Shown: one piece after another, positions 40,985 through 54,900 of the stretch
Position numbering within the stretch: position 1 is the first letter of the stretch
How the letters are laid out: every line of letters begins with the position of its first letter
DNA from: Datnioides undecimradiatus
Lineage: Eukaryota; Chordata; Actinopteri; Lobotiformes; Datnioididae
NCBI GenBank assembly: GCA_008933995.1
Contig: WARS01000014.1
Location: 4,015,192 to 4,079,191 of the forward strand
Length of the DNA stretch: 64,000 bases
Reading direction: 5' to 3'
Position numbers and translations under genes: made by a program
Notes under the pieces: model-generated
Told to the model about the DNA's origin: nothing
Database searches by the model: none
The model's input: the letters and a program-made list of their open reading frames with translations, nothing else

Positions 40985-41235
40985 TGGATGCTACTACAAC
41001 CTAAGCTCTAATTATGCGTTGCAAAAAGTGCACGCCGACAGTTAACAATACCTGACAGCACGGATCCTCACTGGGAAAAATGCAAATTCTGGAAATCTGG
41101 AGGAAAAGTACACGCTTGAATTAAGCTATAAGAAAACACAAGAAATCATTCCCCTGGCGAACGCTGCTCATTTCAGCAGGGTATAAAATAATCTACGTTC
41201 GAAATTCATTTACATCATCATCATGGACCAGATGC
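40985..41235. promoter_or_regulatory. Candidate intronic conserved element with perfect octamer
   Basis: Microsatellite-free sequence with ctctaattatgcg, a perfect octamer ATGCAAAT at 41080-41087, and further TAA-rich words. It is in the intron between the TIG and HLH exons. Inferred only from composition and motif. Confidence 0.35.
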
Positions 41236-43731
41236 TCCTGTAATAAGAACGGAGCATGCTAAAGAGGGAAGACAAGCCACATGGTGCAGAAAATTAATCT
41301 CAATCTCAAATAGAGGTGTGAATTTCCTCACTGTTAAGACTGTGCGCAGTAAACGTGAGTGTGTGCAGCTATCTCAGCTGGCTCTGTCTCCAGCTGGAGA
41401 CCGGCCGTTTTAATCAACAGCAGGCCTCCACCCAAGCTCAATAAAAGGCAGCATTCACAAATAGGAGCAAGACGAGTAATTGACCAGCTCGTGGTTGCAC
41501 CCCACTTTTACTGCCAGATGACTACATGCTGCATTTGTGTGTCTGTGATGTGTGAATGTGCTCATGCGTGAGTGTAGGTGTATCTCATGTGCATATGAAT
41601 GTGGGATATATCAGTATCTGGAAAAAAAAAAAAACGCAATAGATTTTCTCACTGATTCTCTAGCAAATTGCATCGGCATCATGATATCAACACAATCACC
41701 GTCAGATATATTACGAATTTCAAGTACTCAGGCACCATCTGAGCAAAACAGTCCTTCTCAGTGTGTGAACAGCTTAATTAGGGCTAAAATAAATCAAAAC
41801 TTTATGGAGCATGTTCATGCTTGTAACACTTACGGCGGCATCATCTGCGTTTCACTCCAGTGTCTGTAGTGTATGAAATGACAGACAACTGACAGTCCTT
41901 CCTCCACTCCTAAAACTAATTTGGAGCACAGAGGAAGGCAGAGAGAGAAATGTCAGCAGCATCCCGGCTGGTTTAAATTCTGTTCTTGACTTTTGTCTTT
42001 TCCCCTCGCTGTTCGATGCAACTGAGTGATGTTTCCTACACACCTAATCTGCACTCAGCGCTGAAAAACTACCCCTAATGTTTGTGCGTGCGTGTGTGCG
42101 GATGCGTGTCGGTGCGCATGGTGCCGGCCTTAATGTGAGCCAGCAGAGCCTTTTAATATCAGCAGAAGCTGTAGCGGAAGCACTAAGCAGACAAGGCTGC
42201 ATACTGAGGAGGGAGGGATTGCCTTTTGAACGACAAGGGTGATTCATCAACTCCCCCAATCTATGACCAGCATCCCCCTTGTCAGACACACACAAACACA
42301 CACACACAGGCACACACACACACGCATGGGCCCTAGTGGCAGAGAGCATTATCACTCTATATTGCATGGAGAAAAGAAAAGGGAGAGCCTCTCTGATGAA
42401 TGTTACAAAGACAGCAATCCAGTAAAAGGTGATACACAACCAAACACGGAGATGCATTTGTACAGGGGGAGAGGATGGAGGGGGGTGGGCCATGACCTGA
42501 TAATGAGAGAGAGGGAGAGGGAGAGGGAGGGAGGAAGAGAGAGAGAGAGAGAGAGATTAGGGAGAGCTCTCAGCCCCAGAGGTGGGTAAGGCAGAGGGCA
42601 GAGAGAGGAACAGAAGGGGGATAAGGGGATAAAAAGACAGAGGAAGAGCAGAGAATGAAAAAAAAACATTCTTTTATTCTTATCAGTGGAGAGCTTAATT
42701 GCCTTTGATGAGTCTAATTGGAGCTTTCTGAAGTCTAATGGCAGAGGAGTCCTCAGAGACGACAGAGGACACATTACTGTAATAGCTTCTCTCCGAATCT
42801 CCTCTGCACCAAAAGTCCCCCGCTTGTCTCCGCTGTCCTGAACTACGGCTGAAATGTTCCCATTCAGCGACGGGCGGCCGAGGAGTGTCAGTGATCATGC
42901 AGAGGCAGGTGGGGGTGTAAACTTATAGATGGGTTGTGTGTGTATGCGTGTGTGTGTGTTGGGTATGTTTGCAAAGTAGCGGTAGCAGCAGTATTGGGTA
43001 TGTGGTGACTTAATTAGGTCTGTGAGCTGCTCGCTTTCCTCTCCTCAGCTGAAGTTGATTAGCAATGCCAGCTGTCCCCAATGTAATTCACTGTGCGCAT
43101 GTGTGTGTGATCGTGCGTGCGCAAGTAATATATGAGTGTATGCATGTTTGCGAGTGTGGTGCTGTGTTGATGTGTTGATGTGTGTGTATGCGCTAGCTGC
43201 CAGCTGCCACGCAGTGCTGCCAATCCTCCATGATTAGTACCCACTGGCAACTGGGCTCAAACTGGTGCCAAACAGACCCAGGAGGGCAACATGGCCCATG
43301 GTAATCCTCCATCCCTCTCTCCCATCCTTCTCTTCTCTTCCCTTTAACATCCATTCCTCTCCACTCTCATCAATTGCTTTTTTTTTTTTTTGCTCCAAAT
43401 ACTCTGCTCATGCTCCTGTTGTTCTTTGCCTTCCATTCAATATATGGAGAACCTAGAACGCTAAAAAAATTCTGGGTTTGATAAAGGAGCAATGGGAGAG
43501 GTACAAATACCCACTGAGGTTGCGGAGCAGTGGCTGAAGTGAAGTGTGTGAAGAGTGGAGCTGGGATCTATGCCTCGACACGGTTGACTGTGTCACCGTG
43601 AAGGTGCCAGCGCTTGGCAAGCGGCAGCACAGTGTGTGTGTGTGTTCAGTTCCCAGTGGATGACCTCTTGCTACCTCTCACCTGTTGAGATTCTTCTATG
43701 TGCCTCCACAGAAGCCAAGAGGCAGAAACCA

Positions 43732-43733
<2 letters not shown>

Positions 43734-43771
<38 letters not shown>
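43734..43771. repeat. (GA)n microsatellite
   Basis: A pure GA run of about 19 units. Confidence 0.95.
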
Positions 43772-43775
<4 letters not shown>

Positions 43776-44944
43776 AATTCACCCAAAGAAGCAAGTTTTG
43801 AATAAGTGAATGTGACAAGGGGAAAGAGTGGAGGGCTGGGAGGAGATAGGGCGTTTATGCATACGGTTCCCACATGTCTGGCGCATTAAAAGCCTGCACA
43901 CACACCTACACACACAGCTCTATGGGTTTGGCAGAGTATGGGCTGTTGGACAGCTCTGGCATGGCAAAGGCTGCACACCCATCTGCCCTCTGTCTTAGTA
44001 ATGCAGTTACTTGTCAATGTGCATGTGTGTGCCTGGAGTACACTCACACATACGTATAAACAAACACAGGCAGCCTATCCCAGCCTTTCCCGTAAATGCA
44101 GAAACACACAGAGTCATAATTACGACCCATAGACATGGATTCTGTCCATGCACAGTAATTAGGACGCGCACGGGAGATGCAGAAAGTGCACAGCGGTGAC
44201 GTGACGCGCACGCTCTATCTCGCTTGTGATTTTGTCAAATGTTGGCAATTCCAGCTGGGGCTTACAGCCTAAGTCTATCAGTGGTTGAGATTACAGACAG
44301 ATTTATGTGATTCACAGTCTCCCCTGAGACCTGTGGCCTCGCATTGGTTAATCACCGCTTCACATTCACTCTCCCTGCCGCTCTTTTCGCCACACGGCTA
44401 TAACTCTGCACCGATGCACGCTGATGTAACACTCGAGCTATTCATGCGCCTGCACTCAAAAAAAAAAAATCACACTCTCCTGGTGGACCTCTTCCTTTGT
44501 GAATCACGCCTTCGACAGGGTTAAATCTCAATAATCCCACTAATCAAAAGGTTAAACCTCCCCCTGACCTTCACCTGCTTCATAAAAGAGGGCAAACACT
44601 TTTCCTCCTCTGATCAGTGTGCTTTTTTCACTGAATTATTGAGTCGTGTTATTGAATTTTAAATTGTTTAGCATGCACATTTTTCTCCAGAAACGGTGTA
44701 GAGAAAATGACAGCTTATGAACTGCACCAGGTTACTTTCAGCAGATACTGCAAATATACAATCCCAATAAAACTTAAAGTCGCTATGTGACGTGTTTTAT
44801 GTTATTAAAGATTTTTTTTCCTATTACTCTTTGGAGTCAGAGTTGTTGTTTGTAGAAAATGTGGGAGAAAATCGCAGGAGAAGAGCCAGAAGAGAGGGAG
44901 AATGATGCTACATCAGTTCCTTAGACTGGTCTGTAAGTTAATTA

Positions 44945-45103
<159 letters not shown>

Positions 45104-45929
45104 CTATGGAGAGCCAGAGAGGGCAAAAAGATTAATGCAATGAAACTTCATATCCAAACATGTGCTCGGGGGACTATTCTCAGCTCGCCTCAGACCTTTT
45201 CCTTTGCAGCTTTTGACTTTCTTTCTTTGTATAATCAGCCTGAAAATGATGCGTTAGCGCTAAAGCCCTCAGGTGGCCTCGCAGCCTGAGGCAATGTCAC
45301 TGTGAGGCTTAGGATGGTTATCAGTGCTGACATGGGTTCTGTAAGAGGGGTTCAAAAGCAGTTATCTGTTTATGAATAAAACACACCTTCCTCTGCATAC
45401 GTCTATTACACAGTATAAGTAAACATATAATATGCTCCTCTGTGCTGCCCCCCCGTCTCTGTGTCTGTCAGCTGAGGATGTCTACCTGCCGTTAGCCACA
45501 TTAAAGTGCCACTGTGTCTTAAACAGGCTCACTTAGTTGTGGTTGATGAGCCCGCTCGCCATGTATGCCTGTGTGTGTACGCTGAAGGGTCTTTGAAGGA
45601 AAACTGTAACAAGACAAAACACAGATGAGACCTCACTGAGTGCTCGTTTTCTGCACGCTATAGTGAACTAGCGCTCAAAGCTAGGGGTGCTCAAAAGCTA
45701 TCAATGCTGCTGCCAGCGCCTTGTGTATGCGCACATGTGTGTGCGTGTGTGTGTGTTTGTGTGTTCTAACTGTCCCTTTCATTGCTCACTTAGCTACGCT
45801 TTTATTCTACCATTGTCTGGCCCCACTCACCTCGCAGCGAGATAATATAAGAGCTTTTTATAGAATTATTCCTTTACTAAAGAGAAAGCTGTTTAGCTGC
45901 GGCGCTCACTGACCTTCAATTTCACACAT

Positions 45930-45985
45930 ACTCTACATTTACATTTTAGTCATGTGGCAGATGCTCCTTACAAAGAGATTCATAC
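45930..45985 (+). repeat. Fragment of a teleost dispersed repeat (CATTTAGTCAT...GGCAGATGCT type)
   Basis: The phrase catttacattttagtcatgt followed by ggcagatgctcctta resembles the ubiquitous fish repeat cattta(g)tcatttagcagacgct(ctt)atcc. Only the characteristic core is clear. Family name and borders are uncertain. Confidence 0.45.
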
Positions 45986-46470
45986 TGTACGGTGTGCACA
46001 CATTCCAAGAAGGCAGATACTAACATAATAAAAGACAGGAAGGGAGCCGAAAAGAGATATGACACAGATAAGAGCGGCTACAGAGAGAAATGAGAAAGCA
46101 GGCTGTTCAGGCTGTGTAGTATTTTTGATATTGGTTTACACATGGGCTGCAATTAATGATCATTATCATAATTTCTGAATCTATTTATTACTTTTCTAGT
46201 TACCCGATTACCCTTTAGTCTTTAAATGACAAATACATTTTAGAATCTTAGTAACACCTTTAGTCTGTCTCAATAAGTAAATAAAATCTTGGATGGATTC
46301 AAGTGACATTGATGCAACTGTAGAAAAAATGATATCTTTAAATCTGAGATGGTGAAATCAGCAAATGTTTTGCATTTTACTTGAAATCACTTGAATTTAT
46401 AAATTAATTATGAAAAAATCTATCATTTATTTATCTTTTAACTGACTGATTTAGTGGCTTATCTAACATA

Positions 46471-46701
46471 CAGGCTTGGTTCCCAACCTGGAGGTTAGAT
46501 CCCCACTGCGGGATCTCAAGTTAATGTACATATGATGGAGTTGCAAGATGTCTTATCTCATTCTTCAAAATAAATAATCTAAGAAGGAAAAAAACACTAC
46601 GGGGGTTAAACTGCATATAGAACTCATGCCTGTGACAAAGGGGCCCATACACCCAGTGCCTCATTTTAAATTAGCCAGAAGCTAAAAAGGTTGGGACCCA
46701 T
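46471..46701. mobile_element. Degraded hAT-like non-autonomous element (MITE)
   Basis: The left end reads cag..ggttcccaacctgg and the right end aaaaaggttgggaccc, forming imperfect terminal inverted repeats of the GGTTCCCAACCT type found in Charlie-like hAT elements. The interior (ttgcaagatg, tctcaagttaatg) resembles a percomorph hAT-derived repeat. It is about 230 bases long with no open frame for a transposase, and no clear 8-base target duplication remains, suggesting age. Confidence 0.55.
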
Positions 46702-46773
46702 TTAAAGTTTAAAGCAGAAAGAGTTCTGTCTAATATTTGGTGATTGAAAACACACACTCGTACGCTTTCTCAC

Positions 46774-46904
46774 CTCACTCCAGACCAGCATGGTTCCAAA
46801 GATGACCTGCAGGCCGTCAAAGAAGTTGTCCCCTATGATGATGACGGTAGCGCCCCCTGTGGTCCAGCCTTCACTGGGGCTGATGGCTTTGATGCTGGGG
46901 GTTG
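46774..46904 (-). CDS. ebf1: ebf1 exon, first half of TIG/IPT domain
   Basis: The 131-base exon completes an Ala codon and encodes [40 protein letters not shown] and WSE, ending GAG|gtgaga. It contains the characteristic [10 protein letters not shown] and [10 protein letters not shown] motifs of the EBF TIG domain. One difference from human EBF1 as I recall it is Ser in place of Cys (ATPSIKA versus ATPCIKA) at the linker to the DNA-binding domain. Confidence 0.97.
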
Positions 46905-47021
46905 CTGCAAGATTCACACACAAAATAGATTAGACGCTAACTAGCCTAATGACAGCACATAAAGGTCTTTGCTATTGGCACCATGTACAGTCCCCTTGTC
47001 TTCTTCCCATCTCTCTCCCAT

Positions 47022-47062
<41 letters not shown>

Positions 47063-47369
47063 TCACCTCTCTCCTCTCTCCCAGGGGTCGGGGGCGAGCA
47101 AGGAATACTAATCAGAGTGATTATACGCACCCCGTTATTAAACATCACCCCTGCCCTGTGTGTGAGGGCAGCAGCGGTGCGCTTGTTTTATGACACGTGG
47201 CAAAGCGTGCAGGCGTGTAAATGTCAGGTGTGCTGAGTGTCTGATCAAAGGCCACGCGACCGGGGAGCAGAGCAGAGCCAACAGTAGCTCTGCCCTCTGC
47301 ATACGCCGCCTTCATTAACCAAACACTTCACTCTTGCTCAGCTGCCTGTTTCATATATATATATATATA

Positions 47370-47370
47370 N
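47370..47370. other. Ambiguous base (N) at the end of an (AT)n tract
   Basis: This is the only N seen in the window. It follows a run of alternating AT (47352-47369) and directly precedes the first base of the palindrome, so it probably marks a contig join or closed gap. Confidence 0.97.
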
Positions 47371-48178
47371 CAGGGAAAAAAGTCAGCCTAGTCTAAAGTG
47401 GATTATGCCGCTTTACAGAATTACAGCATGTCTGACAAGCTGCATATCTGTTAAGGAGAGGAGATTTAGCTTGTATAAACATGTATTTTCCCAATGCTGT
47501 TCTTTTCTTCAATCACATCCAGTAATCTCCAAGTCCATAATACCCACAGATAAGGTCAAAAAGCACATTGAATAGCAGTTATTGAAAATGCGGTTTATTG
47601 TTGTTATTCCGTGTACTTTGTCCGATAAGACATGAAGAATATGCTTTAAGAGAAAACATTGAAAGCTTACAAAATGCATTACAAATATCCAAGCAGGAGC
47701 GGAGATGACCCTCTGTGGTCATATGTTCAGCGGCGAGGTGCTAAGATAGCTACACAGATATATATATTTATATATATATAAATATATATATCTGTGTAGC
47801 TATCTTAGCACCTCGCCGCTGAACATATGACCACAGAGGGTCATCTCCGCTCCTGCTTGGATATTTGTAATGCATTTTGTAAGCTTTCAATGTTTTCTCT
47901 TAAAGCATATTCTTCATGTCTTATCGGACAAAGTACACGGAATAACAACAATAAACCGCATTTTCAATAACTGCTATTCAATGTGCTTTTTGACCTTATC
48001 TGTGGGTATTATGGACTTGGAGATTACTGGATGTGATTGAAGAAAAGAACAGCATTGGGAAAATACATGTTTATACAAGCTAAATCTCCTCTCCTTAACA
48101 GATATGCAGCTTGTCAGACATGCTGTAATTCTGTAAAGCGGCATAATCCACTTTAGACTAGGCTGACTTTTTTCCCTG
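47371..48178. repeat. Perfect inverted repeat (palindrome), two arms of 404 bp with no spacer
   Basis: Positions 47371-47774 are the reverse complement of 47775-48178. I compared the arms along their length and saw no mismatch. The axis lies between 47774 and 47775 inside an alternating TA stretch. The left edge coincides with the N at 47370; the right edge passes into ordinary unique sequence. There is no open frame, no terminal motif and no target duplication. It is most simply an assembly fold-back at a TA-rich gap; a real, very young inverted duplication is the alternative. Confidence 0.95.
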
Positions 48179-48405
48179 AAGCCTAGCCTTTGCTCTTTGC
48201 CTGACTCCCTGTTCTGTTGATCCTCCCCAACAAGCTGGAATGATATTTAGCCCCCCGATACGCCTGCAGAGATCAACGTTCACCAAGCAGCAATCTGTGG
48301 CCGTAATCATGGCCTAAGATGCCTCCTTTTCACAGCCGCTGATATTATGTGCGCTCCATGTGCATGTGTGGATGTGTGTATATATCTGTGTGTGTGTGTG
48401 CACGC

Positions 48406-48444
<39 letters not shown>

Positions 48445-49500
48445 GATTAACCAGATGGTGGAACGTGAATCCATGTGATAGGATTATACTTTGGGGTGTT
48501 CCTCGGTGCCATCTGTTCAACTCTATGCGCCGCTCATCTATTACCGCCTGAAATGGGCCCCCAAAGTTGTGTATCCTGCACACAAACTCAACACACACTA
48601 GAACAAAAAAGAAAACCACTGCCTTCTTTGTTGTCATTTCATCTTTTCTTTGCACTATCATGCACTTTTACCCCTTCCTCCCACTGCGTCTCCATCTCCC
48701 CCCTCTGTCACTCCTGTTGTTCCTCCTTCCAACCCCAGTCATCAGGAGAATAGAAAATCAGAGAAGAGGAAATTCCCAAACAAATCTCTCTGACATGGGG
48801 AACATCTGTTAGTGTACTGTGCGTGCTCTTCTTTCTGTGTGAGATCCAAGTCTCGCTGACGTCTCCAATATGTCTCATCTTTGTGAACTTTTCTAAATCG
48901 TCTGTGAGACCAGTCGCGGGGACAAGTGGTCCACCTTACCTCTGGAGAATAGTCATTAGAAAGACTTAACCACAACATTCAATCTTAATGCAATCTACTG
49001 TAGGCCATCATGTAAATCCCTTCTTAGTTTTTTGTCATTATCATCCCTGAGGTTGACTTTCCTCAAAGAAAAAAAAATATGTTTCTCTTATTCAATGTCT
49101 GGGAAATCGAAATGAGAAAATAACTGGATTAGGGACTTGGGAATCAGTGCGGGCTCCTAAATCATGTGCACATGTCATTATGAAGTATTAAAGGTTTGGA
49201 TCTGACTGAGCATGCGGGGGTGTGTATGTGTGTGCATGGGCTTTTTTTGTGTGTGTATGGGTGTGTTTGAAAACCTGAGGGATGGGGAGTGATGGAGGGC
49301 TGGAGGATAAAAGCAGGTCTCCGAGGAAATAAAGCCAGTGTTGGCTTTAAGCAGAACAGACCTCATAAGACACATAGTGCTTATGCGAGGCAGAGTAGAA
49401 GGCCCAGAGGCAGAGACCTGAGGGGAGCAAGCCACCAGGGAGAGACAAGAGACTCACTAGCTACCACTCTCTCCTCTCTTAGCTCGACTTAGAAACCCTA

Positions 49501-50847
<1,347 letters not shown>

Positions 50848-50929
50848 CTGAAAACGCCTCATGTCTCGAGGGTTCCCTGCATTCTTTAGGCAGTTCTGGT
50901 TACACTTCAGGAAGAACTTGAGGAAGAAC
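50848..50929 (-). CDS. ebf1: ebf1 exon, DNA-binding domain segment (first exon in the window)
   Basis: The 82-base exon follows ctcgacag and ends CAG|gtgaga. Its first base completes an Arg codon, then it encodes [20 protein letters not shown] and RDMRRFQ, identical to human EBF1 in this part of the DNA-binding domain. The preceding exon, which should carry the zinc-knuckle Cys/His residues and end in PVIID, is not present in the remaining 13 kb. Confidence 0.97.
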
Positions 50930-51704
50930 CTGTCGAGAAAACGAGACGGAGAGGGAAACAAATGAGCTGGTGAGGAAGAGCAGCTGTCTGCTGTTGAAAG
51001 TACAGCATGAGCTACTTCAACAAAACCCATAATGGAAATAAAACAAATAAAACAGCAGTGGCAGACAAGGCTCATACACTATCCCACCCTCATCCATCAG
51101 TTGTTTATGACAAAGGCAGTTTTCTATGTAAAAACAGCTCCGAGGTATTGAGTAAGATGCTACCTTGTATATCCATCTCCGAGCTGCTGTCACAGCTTGC
51201 CATAAACTCACCGGGGCAGACGCAGGCCCCCCCAGCTGCAGAGCCGTGTGACGGAGGTTGTGCTGTAGCTACTATGCAGCACTGTGTTGCCATTCCTGCC
51301 TCTCTCAATCTCAGTGTGAGAGACCACATCAACAGCACCTGCCATGCATTATTAATAGGCTGAGATGGCAAGTATGGCTACCCACATCAATACTTAATGA
51401 GGGAGGGAGGGAGGAGGGAGGGTCGGAGGAGTAAGGGGATGGGGGGCACCGGAGGCCTGAAAAGCAGAAAGGGGACGGCTGACAATTTATTCCCTAGCCC
51501 CATCCCAAGGCTTGAAGCCTGACAACTTCTTCTTTAACTGAAACTACAGCACTGTACATCTTTTCCACTCTCCCCTCTGCATTGTCTGTCTGTCTGAAAA
51601 GAAAGAAAAAAAACCGATATCAAATGAACCGCGAAAATAAACAGCGCCGTGTACAAATAAACAGGAACCCTCAAAAGGGGGAAAATAAAACTACAACATC
51701 CCGC

Positions 51705-51731
51705 CCTCCTCCTCCTCCTCCTCCTCCTCCC
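51705..51731. repeat. (CTC)n trinucleotide repeat
   Basis: About nine CTC units; it produces poly-Arg or poly-Pro artefact frames. Confidence 0.95.
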
Positions 51732-52341
51732 TTTGAGGTAGCTCAAAGAAGTGCTGACAGCTGAAACTGCTTACAATACAGATCTCCACCAGCCAGAGAG
51801 AGAATCACTCCTTTGCTCAGCTTTTCTTTCATATGTCTTATTTTCTCCCCTCTGTTCATTTGTTATGGCTAGGATTCTGCACTGGGCAGCGCGTTTGGAG
51901 CCAACTGCCTTAGATATAATCATGCACGAGCAAACGCATCTCACACACACACACACAGAGACATGTCAAGAGAAACACAGTAAGCAGCAGCGTGCCTTGG
52001 ACAATTGCTTCATCTAGAAGAAAAAAACAAAAAAAAACCAAAGAGAGCAAAGAAGATAAATGGACAGACCAGAGTTCTGTCTCATTTCAAGGGCCAGCCT
52101 ACTGCTGTGCGCATTACAAGCATCTGATGTAACACAAGAACTCGTGAATTTATCCCCTGACAACTTTCAAATGCGTGACAGCTGGTTAGTGGTAGATGCT
52201 CTCCTTCAAGTACGAGAGAAAAAGCCTCGTATGAACTGAATAACAAACTGTCTCTCTCCGTTGCTATTCTTTTTTTTCCTCCCTCTGCTTTGTTTGTGTT
52301 CTGATTTACGATGTCGCTGGCGCAAGAGGCTAAATCTGAAT

Positions 52342-52361
52342 GGGGGGGGGGGGGGGGGGGG
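52342..52361. repeat. Poly-G homopolymer of 20
   Basis: Twenty consecutive G on the plus strand (C in the ebf1 transcript). Its true length is uncertain because such runs are poorly sequenced. Confidence 0.9.
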
Positions 52362-53879
52362 CAGGAAAAACAGAAAGAGAGAGGGAGAAAGACTGAGAAT
52401 GATAGAAAGATAGACAGAAGGACATGGGAGAGGGAGTACGTGAAATCCGGAAGGAGAGACAGACCACCCTCCTGTATATTTTAGAGGCTGTAGGCCAATA
52501 TCTCAATAATTCATGAAGCTGGGAGATGGATGTTTTTTTTTTTTTACAGTGGCTGTTGGACCCCAAAGGCTGAGGGTCTCCCAACTTTCTTATCTCCTTG
52601 AGGTCAGAGAGCAGCTTCGCGGACAGCTGTGGACCACATCCACTTGTCCAACATACCCCACCTTCCTCACTGCACCTCCTGTTTAATTCATTGATGCTGC
52701 TCTTTCCCCAATGTGTCCTTCTCCTCCTCCTCTGAGGTATTCACGATGGACGGATGATGGATAAGTGGATACAGAAAAGTTAGGGTCACCGGAGTCAGGG
52801 GTGACCAAATCAGGAGGTTAAATATAAGAGTTTGGACGGGAGGGGAGGGGGAAAGTGAGACTGCGCTGAGATATTGAGCGCGAAAAAGAGATGAAGACAG
52901 TAAGTCAGAGAGTCAGCATGCCTCATTCGCTTTGCCATATGTCAGTGTGTCCCCTCGATCTCCTGCGCACATGGATCATCTGATTCATTATTTACATGAC
53001 TTAAGGTGTCTGGAGTCAGCCGCACGGAAACATTACAAAACTGTAGCATGCTGATTCCTCGGTGCTCTATCTCATCTCCCTGGGAGCCGGGGGACTAGAA
53101 TCACCGCTGCACACATTTACATGGATCGACAGAAAGTGCGTGTGTGTGTGGCAAAGGTGGTGTTGGTGGTGGTGCGGGGGCTAGGAAAAGGAGCAGTGCG
53201 TGTTGATATGCAATAGCAAAGAGATTACCATAAGGATTTATGGATAATCTGATTGACAGCTGACCAGTAAATATGGACAGAGAGCTGGTGATAGCCTATA
53301 ATTCTGTCATTTGATCTGTTAAGCTCTCTATTATCATGTTTTCCTCACGTTTAATCAGCCAAAATGATCATTTATTGCCTCACAATTGTTGCTCTGTTTG
53401 ACTCCAAATCAGTGGTTCCCGATTATTTTATGCCAGTTCAGTACCTACAGCTCTATCTGATGAGTTTATCTACTCACTGACACCTGCTGTGTGTCTAAAT
53501 GCTTTAATTTTGTCTGATTTAAAAGTGGATGTTAAGTAACACAACAAAAGTAGATTTGTTGGATTATTTTGCCAATTTAAGGTTTTCATGATCTAGTCAT
53601 TTTATATAACTCCACCTTTTATCCATAACTTTGAGATAATTGCTTCTCTGCTTTCTTGCTAACCAGTTTTAATGCAGCCTAGTTAAAAAATCAGAGATGT
53701 TTATACTGGGGCTACTTGGACTCTTCAATAAATTGAATATCCCGGCTCAGGTCCATCATTTCAAAACATCCATTTTCAGTTGATCTATAGATGAAATCGT
53801 CTCCTGCATGTTTTCTTGTTTTGATTATTGCCCCTCTACCTTGTTTGTATTTCAGACTCTTGCTGATTTCAAGCTGTTT

Positions 53880-54330
53880 TACTGTGCAGACTCCACAGCT
53901 ACAAATATTACTAGAGCAAATTGCTGCGGCGGCCGGATTAAATGAAATAAAACCATTTTGCTCTCACGTAATTACCCCCAAATCCAGGAATGGCTGTGGA
54001 AGTGAATTTGTGTAAATAACTGCTTGGCCTCTTGAAGCCTCGTGGCATAAATTTGTAACAGCGAAAACGAACGAATAAACACATGCAGCCGGTCGCCGTA
54101 GTAATTTAATGATCTCACACTTTCATCATATCATAACGGGCATTATTTGTCACTTTGGAGCAATTAAACACAAAATCACCCCCTGCCCATAAAAAACAAA
54201 ACAAGGAAAGCAATTATAACACAACTTTTAAGTAATCCCTGTAGCATCTAAATATTATTACTGCGGTGATAAAGATTGTCTAAGCGATTAGCTAACAGCA
54301 AGGAAGCCTCCGAGGGACAATTCTGTTAGA
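53880..54330. promoter_or_regulatory. Candidate intronic conserved element
   Basis: About 450 bases without simple repeats, mixing CG-containing words (gcggcggccggattaaatg) with many homeodomain cores (cacgtaattacc, gtagtaatttaatg, gcaattaaac, gcgattagctaac). This texture is typical of deeply conserved developmental enhancers. Not checked by alignment. Confidence 0.4.
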
Positions 54331-54689
54331 TTTTCTAATAATTTTCCTACATTAGCAACAAATGAGGTAAAGAGTTGTTTTCCTTGTCAAATTTAACATG
54401 GATAACTTTAGAACTGTGTGGTTTTATCTTCCTCAGTGGTTCCAGTTTATTCATCTTTTCAGCCTTTTGTTACACGTTGTGCTGTGCATCTTTGTTCCTC
54501 ATTTCTTCAGTGTTCGCCCCTCCTCGCCCTGCTCACTCTGTTTTGTTCTGGTGCCGATGCGCTGTAAAAATGGCTGTGGGTGATGCCATAACTCAGCCCT
54601 CTCCTCTCCCTCTCCCTCCATCCGTTTCTGCCATACAGATCATCTCCAGAAGAAAAGCACTGTGTCTGGCTCCTAATATGCTTCATGAG

Positions 54690-54900
54690 GTGTGTAATTC
54701 ACTGTGCTCCGGAGGGGAGCCATTTGTCTCGGGGGTTAACTAAGTGACACAACAGCACTTCCCCATGCCTGTTACCACCGTGGGACATGTTGAACTAATC
54801 TAGGCAGGTAGAGGAATGGAAGATCCTGCACTTCAGCAATTAAGCATTAAGATTTGTTCAGGAAATCGATCCTAATGAAGTCAGAGGTGAGTTCAAATTA
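54690..54900. promoter_or_regulatory. Candidate intronic conserved element
   Basis: Microsatellite-free block with gttaactaagtgac, cagcaattaagcattaag and gaaatcgatcctaatg words, near the preceding candidate element. Inferred from composition. Confidence 0.3.

Larger units (their letters stand above)
45104..46773 (-). other. ebf1: ebf1 intron between the TIG exons
   Basis: A 1,670-base intron carrying two old repeat fragments (listed separately) and a GT tract near 45740-45764. No exon was recognised. Confidence 0.8.

Noticed and set aside
47371-48178. The palindrome as a transposable element or structured RNA gene
   Set aside because: It has no target-site duplication, no element-specific termini distinct from the interior and no open frame, and it begins exactly at an N. 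An assembly fold-back explains it better.
53410-53440. A cagtggttcccgatt phrase resembling a hAT terminal inverted repeat
   Set aside because: No matching opposite end could be found, so it is too weak to call.
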